Shown piece by piece: positions 31,946 to 42,190 of a stretch of DNA of 64,000 nucleotides; within the stretch, counting starts at the first letter, position 1; every line of letters begins with the position of its first letter. The notes under the pieces are model-generated. The model worked only from the letters and a program-made list of their open reading frames with translations, was not told where the DNA came from and did not search any database. This DNA is from Symbiodinium kawagutii (Eukaryota; Sar; Dinophyceae; Suessiales; Symbiodiniaceae). Where the stretch lies: NCBI GenBank assembly GCA_009767595.1, contig VSDK01022083.1, positions 361,382 to 425,381 of the forward strand, in the 5' to 3' direction. The position numbers and the translations under genes are program-made.

Positions 31946-32715
31946 TATAATTAAAAAGTTATAACTAGGGGGGGGCCCACCTTGTAACAACCAACATTGT
32001 GAATCGTCATGAACACTTTGTAACAATGCCTGGAGTAATAAGCATGCCTTGTGGTTGCCCATGGTCGTGAATACTTTAGAGTTGATCCTTCTTCGAAAAT
32101 TCCCAGTGCTATTCCCATCGTAGACCTATCTTGAAATTGGGAATTTTCGAATCGGAATAGCCCTGGGAATAGCACCAGGGAATGGAATTACCAGTTTCAC
32201 TTTTTGCCAAGTGAACTACTGGGTTTACCACTAAACTGAACCTTCTCAATTAGTGTTGCACCACGATCAAGCATTGTCTATCACGATAGTGGAAACCGTG
32301 GTTCATCTTTGCTTATTCATGCTAACCATCGTTAAGCATAAACATATGTTGCTCATTATTAAGCATGATGACAGTCATCCTTCTCGACTCATCAACCACT
32401 GTCAATATCACAAAAGCGTGACTGCTAATGATCTACATGTATGAACGGTAGTCATAAGCATGGTTGATTGTCATTAACTTGATTAAAGATTGCCCCCTGT
32501 GAATAACTGTGGTTACCATCATCATTGGCTGTCGTTCACTATGACTATGTTTATCAGTCAATCATTACTAGCAGTGACTGCAAATGACCTACCCTTCTTA
32601 CCTATTATCAATCGTTGGTTACCCTCACTTCAAATGATCAACGCAGGAGGCGCCACCAGTGCTTGGATAAGCGTGTACAGGCATTCTGGTTAGATAATCA
32701 TGAACGATTAAGATG
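31946..32715 (-). other. Probable intron
   Basis: 32080-32200 contains an inverted pair around GGGAATTTTCGAA and TTCGAAAATTCCC and the repeat GGGAATAGCAC. 32643-32668 is a tiny GC-rich spot (AAG before CACTGGTGGCGCC, GTTGATC after it, minus) that could be a microexon. Nothing else. Confidence 0.35.
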
Positions 32716-32820
32716 GGAAGTTTATCAAAATAGGGAACCCATAACATGGTTGGTTTAGGACTGTAGACGGTTAATAAAGGATGGTTGAGGGGTACCCCTA
32801 TTTCAAGAAACCACCAAATG
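32716..32820 (+). mobile_element. Family 2 element
   Basis: GGGAAGTTTATCAAAATAGG at the left, ACATGGTTGGTTTAGGACTG in the middle, GGGGTACCCCTATTTCAAG at the right. Confidence 0.7.
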
Positions 32821-33048
32821 AGATATTGTGGTTGAGTATTCATCACTGAACATCTCTTTACCTGTGATTAAAAGTGATCAACCACTGACTGACTGTATCT
32901 CTCTGACTATTATTGGCATATCCCACACTGTTGGTCCTACCCATAGGGAGAAATAGAGTAAACCATCCGCCATTTTACTGTAGCTGGTGACTTTGTCCAA
33001 AATTAAGCGCCAAAAAATATTGTGAACGGCTGGATATCCAAAAACGAT

Positions 33049-33135
33049 GCCCTTGTTTCTCAAAAAAGGGGGTTTATTACTATAAATGATTAAACTCTTG
33101 GATGAGCGCGGGTTACCCCCAGCTGTTGAAAAACC
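33049..33135 (+). mobile_element. Family 2 element, decayed
   Basis: CTTGTTTCTCAAAAAAGGGG at the left, GCGGGTTACCCCCAGCTG at the right, shortened middle. Confidence 0.5.
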
Positions 33136-33253
33136 AAAATTCTTCCGACGGCCCAAATTTTCTTCAGGAAACACCACACCATGGGTCCCCATGGATCCCC
33201 AACAGTGGTCAACCAAGGGATCTACCAATGCTGTTGATCAGGCAAGGACAGAT

Positions 33254-33360
33254 ATGGCGGTTTCTCAAAATAGAAGTACCCCAAAATGGTTGGTTTACTA
33301 TTAAGAATGATTATTGATGGATGATTTGTGGGGTCCCCTATTTTGAGAAACACACATATC
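33254..33360 (+). mobile_element. Family 2 element
   Basis: ATGGCGGTTTCTCAAAATAG at the left, AAATGGTTGGTTTACTATT in the middle, GGGGTCCCCTATTTTGAG at the right. Confidence 0.8.
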
Positions 33361-33576
33361 TGGTTGGTGCTTGAAGCACCTTTTCTGAAAAAAACAAACA
33401 ATGTTTTAATAATCACTAGGGAAAACAAACAAATGCTTGAAACCACCAACCAGATATTCATTGTTGATCATCTTCCGCATCTGAACTCTCCTGGATTCCA
33501 TCTCAAGAACGGAGAACTAGTGAAAATAGTTCTAGTGCTGAGTCCCACAAATTAAATACCCCACATCATCGCATAT
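33361..33576 (-). other. Spacer between element copies
   Basis: No coding signal; short AT-rich sequence between family 2 and family 1 copies. Confidence 0.35.
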
Positions 33577-33692
33577 ATGGCTGTGGGTCAAAACCCTGTA
33601 CCCCTGGTTCCCCTATCATTAACGATTGTTTTCCCCATGAAATTCTTGGTGAACTTATCCCCCATGAAATGGGTTGCTGAACTGCTTGACCA
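33577..33692 (+). mobile_element. Family 1 element
   Basis: ATGGCTGTGGGTCAAAACCC at the left, TACCCCTGGTTCCCC and TTATCCCCCAT inside; the right end (CTGCTTGACCAA) is diverged. Confidence 0.75.
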
Positions 33693-33854
33693 ACAACGCC
33701 CCTCAATCCAACCAACCTCATTTGTCATGACCAACCAACCTTACTAACCAACCTTCGCCAACCAACCAACCTCCGCACCAACCTTCGCCAACCAACCAAC
33801 CAACCTTAGCCAACCTTAGCCAACCACGGTTGGTGACCACCAACCTTGGTCGAC
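33693..33854. repeat. AACC-type simple sequence
   Basis: CCAACCAACCTTCGCCAACC units, each a few bases different, directly left of the exon at 33855. Confidence 0.75.
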
Positions 33855-33943
33855 CTTAGCCAAGCTGAACCCCAGCAGCTCCACCAGCTCCACCAAGAGC
33901 CCCGGACAACGCGGCTTCGCCCAGCGCAGCGGAGCCGCTGCCT
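33855..33943 (-). CDS. Gene B exon
   Basis: Acceptor CCATTTCGTAG, donor GCTAAG/GTCGACC. Two-base entry then 29 codons AAAPLRWAKPRCPGLLVELV and ELLGFSLAK, phase 0 exit. G/C-ending codons; the other frames are open but give Gly/Ala-rich or Trp-rich strings. Flanked by AACC words on the left and GATGATGGTTCATGATGG on the right. First clear exon below eIF5. Confidence 0.6.
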
Positions 33944-34417
33944 CTACGAAATGGTTGCCCTCTGATGATGGTTCATGATGGCTAATGACGTTTAATGATG
34001 CTTAGTTATGGTTAAATGAGCTAAATGAGATTTTTATGCATAAATAAGCTAAATGGATTTAAAAATCCATAAGAATTTATAGATAACCTTTTTTATGAGA
34101 TGTTTTATGGATAAATGGATTTTAAAAAAAAAACATTGACCATGATAGTTCTTCAATGATGTTAATGAGACTTTTACAAACATCCACAAGAACTATCATA
34201 TGGTTAATGGCATTTTTATGCTTAACCATCTTATCTTTTGGAATCTATATGGTGTTTGGATTTTTTTGGCATTTGTATGGTTTTAAATCTTATTGGGATT
34301 TATATGGTTTTACAGGGATTATAGTGTTTAACTGTAGGTCCTCAAATGATGGTTGGACAAAATGGCAAATAATAGATGATGGTTTATAAATAGTGATCGT
34401 AACTAACAAGAATGCCA
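33944..34417 (-). other. Probable intron, TGATGG arm
   Basis: 33960-34030 is TGATGG- and TAATGA-rich. 34020-34330 shows degenerate repeats of GGATTTTTATGG and TATGGTTTTA. No coding signal. Confidence 0.45.
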
Positions 34418-34531
34418 TATATGGTGGTTTCTCAACAGCTTGATGTACCGCCAAATCATCCTTGATATCGACCATTTATAGTAATGAACCAACCATTTTT
34501 GAGGCTCCCTATTTTGAAAAATACCCATATG
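34418..34531 (+). mobile_element. Family 2 element
   Basis: ATATGGTGGTTTCTCAACAG at the left, GCCAAATCATCC and GAACCAACCATTTTTGAGG inside, CCCTATTTTGAAAAATACCC at the right. Confidence 0.75.
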
Positions 34532-34805
34532 AATGAACATGTACATAATCTATGAAACCTATGAATACATTCGTACATTACATTACATTCGCCTATGTTG
34601 AATCATTAAATTACAATAGATCATATTGCGTTACATTATATAGTACATACAATATCATTCCACCATATCACATCAAACTATTTTACCTTGCATTGCATTG
34701 CACTACATGACATTACATGACATTCCCTTGCATTCCATTCCACAGGGCTACACTACACTGCGTTGCATTGCATTGCAGTGCACTACACTGCACGACACTC
34801 AACTC

Positions 34806-34860
34806 CCATGCATCCATCCATCCATCCATCCATCCATCCATCCATCCATCCATCCATCCT
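34806..34860. repeat. (CATC)n microsatellite
   Basis: About a dozen CATC units. Confidence 0.95.
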
Positions 34861-35727
34861 TCCATCCGTGCATGCATGCATATAGTACATACATGAATAT
34901 AGGCACATATACAACAATGTGTGCACAAATCGTTGCAGATATGCTTGCATACACATGCATACTTGCACATACCTTGTACATATACGTTTCGTATGTGATG
35001 CTTGAGAATAATATGTAGGTGTCTACATACAAGGGTAAAGTACACATATGCATACGGCAATGCAAAAGGGTATGTTGGACAATTTGTTGTCACAGATGTT
35101 TGTGTCTGTAATGATATCATACATGTGCAAACAGAGGCAAATTGTGCATGCACACCAATTGTTCAAACAGATGCTAGTGGACATGAATGCTTATTCGCAA
35201 AATGTGCAAATCAACAATACTTCCGTTTTGATAAGTATACCAAATGCATCCATATAAATACAGAACACAGGTCGAATCAAATCTCTGTATAAAAAGTATT
35301 TGTTGCATAGGCCAATACATATAGACAGGCGAACAAACAAACACTCAGACAAACGGATTGAAACGCACAACAACAAACAAATACATACACCGTATCCAGA
35401 CACTAAATAATGTATATACACGCGGATGCACGCGGTATATGCATGTATGTAAAAACATTCATACAGACATACCGGCACATTTACATACAGACAGACAAGC
35501 AGCCCTACAAACAAACCCAAATACAATCGTACAACAGTTAATGCATCGGTACGCGAATTTACACTTGCACCAAAATGCATGGAATGCATGTATGGGCTAA
35601 AGCATACAGACATTCATTCACACACACATTCCTGCGTATACGTCCTACTGCATCAAAAAGCAACAAGAAAAGACTGCGTGAATGCATAGATATGCGTATA
35701 TTGATGTATATTGTATACATGTAGACA

Positions 35728-35835
35728 TCGCGATCGAAACAAAGAGCCAGAGAGCCGGAGAGAAAGAGACGAAGAGAGACGGAGAGAAAGAGAGACAGGA
35801 CGAGGATGAGGAGGGAGGAGGGAGGAGGGAGGGGT
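35728..35835. repeat. Purine-rich tract
   Basis: GAGAGAAAGAGACGAAGAG passing into GGAGGAGGGAGGAGG on the plus strand. Confidence 0.85.
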
Positions 35836-36701
35836 GGACTGAGGGGTGACAGGCCTTTCATGTGTAGATCCATTCTTGTCATGAAGAATTCAGATAGTTT
35901 GATAATGTTTGATATAATGGATATCTCAACGAGTTCGTTTAAGAAGCAATCAGAGGTGCAGATCGCGAATAGATAGACAAATCGATTGAGAGAACAAGAC
36001 AAGGAGATCTATGAACAACAACGGCGATGAATAATGATTCACTTAGTTATCATTATAGATACAGACATGCTCAAAACACAAGAGAGCGGTCACGGTATTA
36101 TTTGCAAACCAAAAACTATGATTCGGTAACCAAAACGTATTATGGAGAGCTGCATAAAGGCCTAGTTCAAACTAAAATGAAGGTAGATAAATCGATTCAA
36201 TCATGAACCCACGGATAAAGATGGAATCCGTAAAGGATAAATTGTGGCAGAAATTGGTAGAGCACTAGCCAGATCGAACACACTAGCCAAATCTAACATT
36301 GTCAACCATTATTCATCGTCAGAAACCCATCATCAGCCATCAATCCTCAATAAACCCAGCTTGGTAAACAAACCGCTGATGTAGCTCATACGCTTCCAAA
36401 CTACCTTAGGTTGCCACCAGGTTGCAGTCCCTGATCATTGACTGCATTACTGTAACTATCACCAACCACTAAGAAGAAGGTATTCGTGTTGTCACTAACC
36501 AGTACAAACCGTTGTTGCATGCTACCTGTGTTTAGTAATTTAGCATTACTAACCAATCAACTATGGAGTAACACTTCGTGAACATGTTTCTTTTTTGGTT
36601 TCTCGTCTGCTGGGGTCTCGGTGAGCATCTCTCTGTACAAGATGCGCCGAGTGCCTGTACACAACAGCCTCTTTTTGAGCACTGATTCTGTTAGCCCTGT
36701 C

Positions 36702-37805
36702 TCAGTCCGAATCCGAATCATCGCCGTTGTCCTCGTCCGAATCATCGTCATCGGCTTCCGCCAACCACTTCAAAAAGGGCGCCGCAGTCTTCTTGGCTGC
36801 CTCAAAGCCAGGTTCTCCCTTTCCCTCGTCTTCGTTGTAGTACTTGAGGATCTCCTTCTCTTCAGCCCAATCCTGGTTGTAGGCAACTTTCAAGAGCATG
36901 GGGAAACCCTTCCTGATGTCGTGCAGATCGAGATAAGCATCCAGTGCCCATAGGACATCGGCTCCAGCCAACTTCGGACTGCTGATGACTTTGTCAAGCA
37001 GCTTTTTCTGTCCTTCCATGGCCTTTGCATCCATGGCCTCTCCGCACAGCGCTTCGAAAGCAATGTAGAGACGCACCTTGTGGTCGAAGACTTTGGACAG
37101 CTGCTGCATCCGCAGCTCCTCAAAGAAGTCAGCCGCTTTCGGCGAAGTCTTACCCGCAAGCCACTCTTTGAGGACACCAACCACTGCTTTGGTCTGTTCC
37201 TCATCGTGCTTGAGGTTTTTGATGCCTTTGTCGTCCTCATCCTCGTCCGGATCTTTGGCTGGCTTCTCTCCGACTTCCTCCTCTTTGCTCTCTTTCTTCT
37301 CGGACTTCTCCTTCTTGTCCGAGAAGTTGTCCTCCTCTTTGCGGAAGTTGTCTTTTTTCTCAGGCGGAAAGCGGAGGATAAACGCGGCCAACTTGTCGGT
37401 GTTGTCCAACTCACCGGCCCAACCGCAAGCGTTGCAACGGCCCTTGACGATGCCCTTCTTGACGTACATGTCCATCTCAGGAAGGTGACACTTCTTGCAG
37501 CACACGTACTTCTCGATGAACTTGTCCAGCGATGATCTCAGGTCCCCCACTTGATGTGCTCCACGGACAATGGAGCGTTCGCCTTCACCCTCCTTGTTGG
37601 TGTAGGTGGCTTGGGCACCCAAATGATTACCAAAGAACTTGGTCACATACTGCGGGGGACGTCTGATGGCACGAGCCACCTCACCCATGTTGACAATGCA
37701 GGTCTTGGTTCCATTGCCGCGACCCTCAATTTTCGCCATCAAGCGGGGCATCTGGTAGCGATACTCAGGGTCGGTGATCGTCGATGGAATGTTGCACATC
37801 GCCAT
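36702..37805 (-). CDS. EIF5: Eukaryotic translation initiation factor 5 (eIF5)
   Basis: Cytoplasmic GTPase-activating protein for eIF2 in the 43S/48S initiation complex; stimulates GTP hydrolysis at start-codon selection. 367 residues in one uninterrupted frame, somewhat shorter than yeast or human (about 405-431). N-terminal domain: EYRYQMPRL contains Arg16, matching the family's catalytic arginine (human Arg15), with Lys34 and Lys56 in NGTKT and VTKFFG. Zinc ribbon: CCKKC (Cys103, Cys106) and CNACG (Cys124, Cys127). Residues 150-205 are a charged Lys/Glu linker. The W2/HEAT domain follows (about 205-350), ending in AAPFLKWLAEADDDDSDED, the aromatic-acidic box that binds eIF2-beta and eIF3. 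The start Met gives the normal N-terminus. Intronless, in striking contrast to its neighbours on the same strand. Stop TGA at 36702-36704. Confidence 0.97.
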   Translation of the reverse strand: MAMCNIPSTITDPEYRYQMPRLMAKIEGRGNGTKTCIVNMGEVARAIRRPPQYVTKFFGNHLGAQATYTNKEGEGERSIVRGAHQVGDLRSSLDKFIEKYVCCKKCHLPEMDMYVKKGIVKGRCNACGWAGELDNTDKLAAFILRFPPEKKDNFRKEEDNFSDKKEKSEKKESKEEEVGEKPAKDPDEDEDDKGIKNLKHDEEQTKAVVGVLKEWLAGKTSPKAADFFEELRMQQLSKVFDHKVRLYIAFEALCGEAMDAKAMEGQKKLLDKVISSPKLAGADVLWALDAYLDLHDIRKGFPMLLKVAYNQDWAEEKEILKYYNEDEGKGEPGFEAAKKTAAPFLKWLAEADDDDSDEDNGDDSDSD

Positions 37806-37971
37806 GGTTGCAAGCTAGATGCGATGGGATGGGACGTCCTTGCGATCAATGGGATGCCTCGGGAGGCATGCAGCGTCGAAGACGGCCCCAGTAAGACTGT
37901 CTGGAGCGCATCAACGAGCTGCCAGCCGAATCTGGCGCTCAAAATTTGTTCGCCGCTCCGAGGGGCAAAAG
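37806..37971 (-). other. Probable eIF5 5' leader
   Basis: Between the eIF5 start codon and the stop of the upstream gene. No TATA box is evident. GC content is similar to the gene. A short minus frame across it (67 codons) shows nothing familiar. Confidence 0.4.
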
Positions 37972-37984
37972 CTTGAGCAACGGT
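37972..37984 (-). promoter_or_regulatory. Possible truncated spliced-leader relic
   Basis: On the minus strand ACCGTTGCTCAAG lies 167 bases before the eIF5 start. The dinoflagellate spliced leader begins with CCGTAGCC and ends with GGCTCAAG; here only CCGT and GCTCAAG remain, with the middle missing. Such relics mark genes copied back from mature mRNA. The match is short and may be chance. Confidence 0.2.
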
Positions 37985-37998
37985 GAAGATGTTTCTGC

Positions 37999-38120
37999 TT
38001 AACGGTCATGACACGACCAATGACAAAGACCAGCTAATGCTGACTGCGGATTTTTCGGCCTGGGCTTGCGATGACCCACCAAATGATGGCTGCTACAACT
38101 GCTTGTCAAGCGGTATCCAG
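37999..38120 (-). CDS. Gene A 3'-terminal exon
   Basis: Acceptor GGGAGTCAG. Two-base entry completes the one base left by 39023-39114, then GYRLTSSCSSHHLVGHRKPR, PKNPQSALAGLCHWSCHDR and TAA. Length and phase fit exactly. The composition is typical of a poorly conserved C-terminus. The stop is 193 bases before the eIF5 start codon, so the two genes are tightly head-to-tail. Confidence 0.45.
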
Positions 38121-38652
38121 CTGACTCCCCGACATTTTTTGATCACCATACCATGAACCGTGATCAACGCTATTCAAGGTACGGGAAAGTAGTGGGAGAG
38201 CAATCACCAGCGGTACTGATCAAGATGGGAAAGTAATGGATGATGATAAGCTCCATTCCGTACGAAGAAAAAACAAATTAAATGATGTATGTATCCGGAC
38301 GTTTCATGATTACTTTATTTCATTAACCATTGAATAGTAGTAGGCTTATGATTTACCACTATCCATTAAGCATTCACATGAGTGATGTTGTTTTACGAGC
38401 TGATCGAACTACGGTTGCCCATAATGACTCTCAACACAAAACATTGGAAGCAGGTTCACTTTTGAAAATGTATTAACATGATGATGTTAACTTCGGAAAG
38501 GTCGTTACCAAGGGGTAATTAATGCTGTGTAGCCGCCAACAAATAGTGTTTGTGCGTCATCTATTCATCATTAGCATCAAATACCCATCATGAACCATCC
38601 TTCAAGGCCAATTGACTTTCGATTAATCATGACTAACGACTATCAAACCCAT
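38121..38652 (-). other. Gene A intron, part
   Basis: No coding signal; scattered TGATGATAAG and AACCATTGAA words. Confidence 0.4.
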
Positions 38653-38768
38653 ATGGCTATGGGTCGAAACCCTGTACCCCTGGTTCCCTATCATTGACCA
38701 TAGTTTTACTTATTATTGCTTGGTTAATATCCCCCATTATTGGTTGGCTCATATTGACCCATAGCCAT
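38653..38768 (+). mobile_element. Family 1 element
   Basis: ATGGCTATGGGTCGAAACCC at the left, ATATTGACCCATAGCCAT at the right: a nearly perfect inverted pair. Internal TACCCCTGGTTCCC and ATATCCCCCATTATTGG are conserved. Confidence 0.85.
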
Positions 38769-39022
38769 AGTGAACCATGATCAAAGCATCACTAGTCATC
38801 AGGCATGACTAAATAATCGTCATGAACCTGGCCCATCATTAGCCATCGCCAATTAACTCATCATTAGCCGCATTAGCCTCTGGTAAACTAACATAGCAAC
38901 AGAAAATGACCATGTTTTATAGAGAAACCCTGGGAAACCATCAATGATTGCTGGATTTTCCATTGCCATGTCAGTTTACTAGAGGGTAGCCTATTCTAAA
39001 TTCTCAACTGCCTCCAGGTTAC
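38769..39022 (-). other. Intron, CCATCA arm
   Basis: 38800-38890 has GGCCCATCATTAGCCATCGC words, left of the exon at 39023. Confidence 0.45.
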
Positions 39023-39114
39023 TGCTCCTTCCCCCGCCTCTATGCAGCTGCAAAGCATCCAAATGCTTCAAAAGGATGCTGCTGCTCCTGCACACATGGG
39101 GGTGTCCGGACAGC
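39023..39114 (-). CDS. Gene A exon
   Basis: Acceptor TTACATTTCCTCAG has a pyrimidine tract; donor GGAGCA/GTAACC. One-base entry, 30 codons LSGHPHVCRSSSILLKHLDA and LQLHRGGGRS, one-base exit. Phase fits both neighbours. The plus strand also has a tempting exon here (CCTCTATGCAG ... GAAAT/GTAAGG), but no plus-strand partner was found. Confidence 0.6.
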
Positions 39115-39733
39115 CTGAGGAAATGTAAGGGGAATGATCTTGTTTCCATCATGATCGTTTAATGATGCTTAATCATGATTGGTGATGGTGGTGTAATTAT
39201 GGTGAATGATGACCACTGATGGCTCAGTGACAACGCCTCTTTCGATCATTCTGGCTGATGATGAGTCAATGAAGGCCTCTGTTTTTTCATGACGGTTAAT
39301 ATTAAGGAGTAGCACGATGGCACTGATTAATGATGGTTGATGACGCTTATCATTAATGGACCATGTTTAATGGTTTTTTCATGACAAATAATCACCTGGT
39401 TGATGATGCTTTATGATGGTTCACGATGGTTGGTGATGGCACCTGCCTTTTGGATTTTGAGGTTGGTCATGGTTGATGGTTCTTAATTAATGTTGACCGA
39501 GCATGTTCAAGGATGGTTGATGATAGTTGACCATGGTCAGTGACAATTAACGATGCTGAAAATTGGTTCATCCAACAATTATACAAAAACTTGGCAATAG
39601 AACTAATTAAAAGTGGTGTGCAGTTGTTGATAATGACAAATCATGGACAACTTCTTGATTGGTATGCCTTGACTTCCTGATGAACGAATGCAATGCTTCT
39701 TGGTTAAAACTGTAAGGGGTTGGGCAGTTGATC
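39115..39733 (-). other. Gene A intron, TGATGG arm
   Basis: 39160-39560 is rich in TTAATGATGCTTAATCATG, GGTTGATGATGC and GATGGTTGATGATAG words. No clear CCATCA arm at the right end. Confidence 0.5.
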
Positions 39734-39801
39734 CCCAGTGAGTTGATCGCAGAGAGCACCGAGAAAAACGTCACATCGAAGAAATCGGCCGCGACTCGTG
39801 G
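39734..39801 (-). CDS. Gene A exon with GA donor
   Basis: Acceptor GTTATGATTCACAG. Phase 0, 22 codons PRVAADFFDVTFFSVLSAIN and SL, then two bases. No GT is available; the phase-fitting edge is CTGGG/GATCAAC, a GA donor. The alternating hydrophobic pattern suggests a helix. The donor proposal depends on the phase of 39023-39114. Confidence 0.55.
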
Positions 39802-39994
39802 CTGTGAATCATAACGACCAGGTGGGTGAATCGTAATTATGGTACAACTCTGGCGTTCTGGTTGGGTGATGTATTTAGTCGGCACAACTCTGTTGCTGAC
39901 TCCTTGGGCAAGGGGATCAACAAGCATCAAAATGACCATGTTTGTGGAACCTCTGCGTGTCTTGAAGATCTAAACTCTTTTCTCAACTCCTCAC

Positions 39995-40044
39995 TGGGTG
40001 CTCCCGCGGTCGCAACAGGTCTTTGAGAGGTGGCATTTCTTCTT
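39995..40044 (-). CDS. Gene A exon
   Basis: Acceptor TTGGTTCGTTTAG, donor CACCCA/GTGAGGAG (good GT). Two-base entry then EEMPPLKDLLRPREHP, phase 0 exit into 39734-39801. Confidence 0.55.
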
Positions 40045-40160
40045 CTAAACGAACCAACTTGTGCCATGTGGATCCAGCTAAGGTATCGGCATAGCATCCG
40101 CAACCGTTACATGCGTTGCGTTTTCATCACTTCTCAACTGCTCCCAATCAAGGCACCAGC

Positions 40161-40209
40161 CCACCAGCCCCATCCTCTTGCCAGCACTCGCCACCATGTC
40201 CACCAGAGC
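40161..40209 (-). CDS. Gene A exon with GC donor
   Basis: Acceptor GTGAGACTTTCAG. Phase 0: ALVDMVASAGKRMGLV plus one base, if the donor is GTGG/GCTGGTG (GC type), which gives an in-phase Glu with the next exon. The nearby GT (GGCTG/GTGCC) breaks phase. Opposite-strand frame 40030-40323 is open but lacks splice support. Confidence 0.55.
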
Positions 40210-40507
40210 CTGAAAGTCTCACGGCTTTCTACCAGTAGCAGTTTCCGCACTCAAAGAGCAATCGAATCCCGTGGTTTTTCAGGCTATGGCAGTGATGAGA
40301 AGCAGCGTGACTTTGTTCCATAGGGACACGTTACGAATGGATCCCAGCGACATGACAGGTCAGGAAGTCTGTGTGACAATCAACAACAGGGCTTGGAAAT
40401 GGTACTCCATCTTACTTTATTGCTACTATCAACCGTTGAATCATTGATCAGCTCAAGCCTCTGAAAAGCGACGCCACGCGTCGTGCCTGGAAGCCCAAGT
40501 TCAGAAC

Positions 40508-40577
40508 CTGGCGAGAGCGCACCGTTTCGTAACGAGACTCAGCCAGGTCCAGGCAGGTGATCCAAAGGAAGGAATAC
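40508..40577 (-). CDS. Gene A exon
   Basis: Acceptor GAATCCCAG, donor CGCCAG/GTTCTG. One-base entry then YSFLWITCLDLAESRYETVR and SRQ, phase 0 exit into 40161-40209. If the donor is not used the frame runs on to LNLGFQARRVASLFRGLS and a TGA at 40448, so an alternative end of the gene exists here. Confidence 0.6.
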
Positions 40578-41440
40578 CTGGGATTCAATGGATTAGTTAG
40601 CCATTACCTTAACTTGTTAATGTTTAATTAGCTGTAACTGAAAGTAAACTAACTGATAGTAAACTAACTGATAATATGGATTAGTTAATGCTTGATTAGC
40701 TATAACTGAAGTAAACTAGCTAAGTTGATGGCTAACTAACGGTTGATGGTTGACTAATGGCTAATGGTTTCACTACTATAATTCTCTATTGCATGAGTCA
40801 CCAGTTATATGGATAAAATAGTGTATCACATGGCTCAATATCACATCAATGGACAAATAACAAGTTATATGGGTTATCTTATACTTTTGTTACGCTATTA
40901 TATAACTATTTCATGTACATGACTCAAATACAAGGGTTCCTTATGATTTTTCGTCATATAACTGGTTACAAGTTCAATGGGTGGCATTGGGGGACAATGC
41001 TGTTAACCCTTATGAACCACTATTTACCATTGTTTACCATGCTTAAGTATTGCATACAATTAGCAACCATTGCTTACCACTATGAGCCAGGATTATAAAC
41101 TGTTGTTCACCATTCTTAAGCATCATGAACCGCTAGTCCTTCATGGTGAAATCGCGTGGTCCGATACTTACTGCTGGCCTTGATGATGATAATGGTCCAA
41201 AACATTTCAAAAGAGGTAGTCGTTGAAGGTATATCCAAATATTGCAAAATACCACAAAACACTCCAAAATGGATGGTCGTTCAAGGTCTCAAATACTCTA
41301 CTACTTTAATGCTTACTGCACGATTAAACCATCAAGCGTCATTCAGACATCATCGTCAGCCGAAAGCCAGCATCACGAATCAATCACCATCATCAATCAT
41401 TACGGCAATCCCTATTGACCATTCCAAACCAGACCAAATG
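40578..41440 (-). other. Gene A intron, TGATGG arm
   Basis: 40600-40770 has AACTGATAGTAAACTAACTG and GGTTGATGGTTGACTAATGG words. At 41168-41178 the minus strand has GTAAGTATC, a strong donor shape, without a convincing exon before it. Confidence 0.4.
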
Positions 41441-41548
41441 AGAGTTTCTCAAAACAGGGACCCCCAAAGTGATGGATGGTTATGACTATAAACGGTTGAT
41501 AAGCTCGATGTTTTGGGGTGCCCCTATTTTGAGAAACCACCAAATAGT
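41441..41548 (+). mobile_element. Family 2 element
   Basis: GAGAGTTTCTCAAAACAGGG at the left, GGGGTGCCCCTATTTTGAG at the right. Confidence 0.8.
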
Positions 41549-42025
41549 CCACGTCGCTTACTCCTTAAGCCCCTCTTGAACCGTCATAAAATCATCATTC
41601 ATGAAGTCATCATTGACAAATATCAACCATTATGAGCCAGTACTCCTCATGGCTATCCAATACCTACAACCATTGCAACCATTCATGGTTATAAGTTATC
41701 AACCACCGCGGGTAATATTACTCTACAATTGCGTTACTAATAAACCATCGTGAAGCCATCATGGACCATTAGTAACATCAATTCACTAACCATCATTTAG
41801 CACTACTCTACTACTTCATTATTATAACCATGATTATATATCTCTTCATCATTAGTATAACCATATCATAGGCATCATGTTTATCATTACTACAATCATC
41901 AATCTTTAACCATCATTCACCATGAACCACTTAACCACAACAATGAACCACTACTATCGACAGCACTACAAAACAAAAAAACATTAACCATCAATTAACC
42001 ACTACTACTTGGTTTGCACCTCACC
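41549..42025 (-). other. Gene A intron, CCATCA arm
   Basis: 41580-42010 is dense in AACCATCATTTAGC, ACCATCGTGAAGCC and AACCACTACT words. Confidence 0.5.
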
Positions 42026-42109
42026 ATGGTTTCTAGGGGTTATAAGCTTCCTTATAAGGCTTATAACCATGGTTATAACCCCAGGGGCACATCCAAGTAT
42101 AGCGAACCA
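42026..42109. repeat. Palindromic repeat family 3, copy 2
   Basis: ACCATGGTTTCTAGGGGTTA, then TTATAAGGCTTATAACCATGG, then GGCACATCCAAGTA; same order as the copy at 2652. Confidence 0.6.
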
Positions 42110-42190
42110 CTGGCTCTAATGATTACAGCTCTTCACCACGATCACCATTGCTTCCCCACGGCAAGGAACACCGCATTTCAAGCTTCTCAC

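Larger units (their letters stand above)
34532..36701. other. Microsatellite-rich spacer below eIF5
   Basis: CATTACATT and TGCATTGCATT pentamers (34560-34790), a CATC run, many ATACATACA words (34880-35650), and a purine tract. 36300-36350 is CCATCA-rich. 36367-36394 (minus, after GGTAG and before GTTTGTTTACC) could be a small exon reading LEAYELHQ. The first 100 bases below the eIF5 stop stay open in frame (RILYREMLTETPADE), probably 3'UTR. No AATAAA seen near the stop. Confidence 0.4.

Noticed and set aside
34713-35153. 146-codon minus ORF with DGWMDGWM repeats
   Set aside because: Product of the CATC run and ATACATACA simple sequence.
36890-37535. Long Arg/Ser-rich and Leu-rich ORFs overlapping eIF5
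   Set aside because: Shadows of the eIF5 gene in other frames and on the other strand.
38985-39130. Plus-strand exon with strong edges (CCTCTATGCAG ... GAAAT/GTAAGG)
   Set aside because: The overlapping minus exon fits the phase of both its neighbours; the plus candidate has no partner exon.
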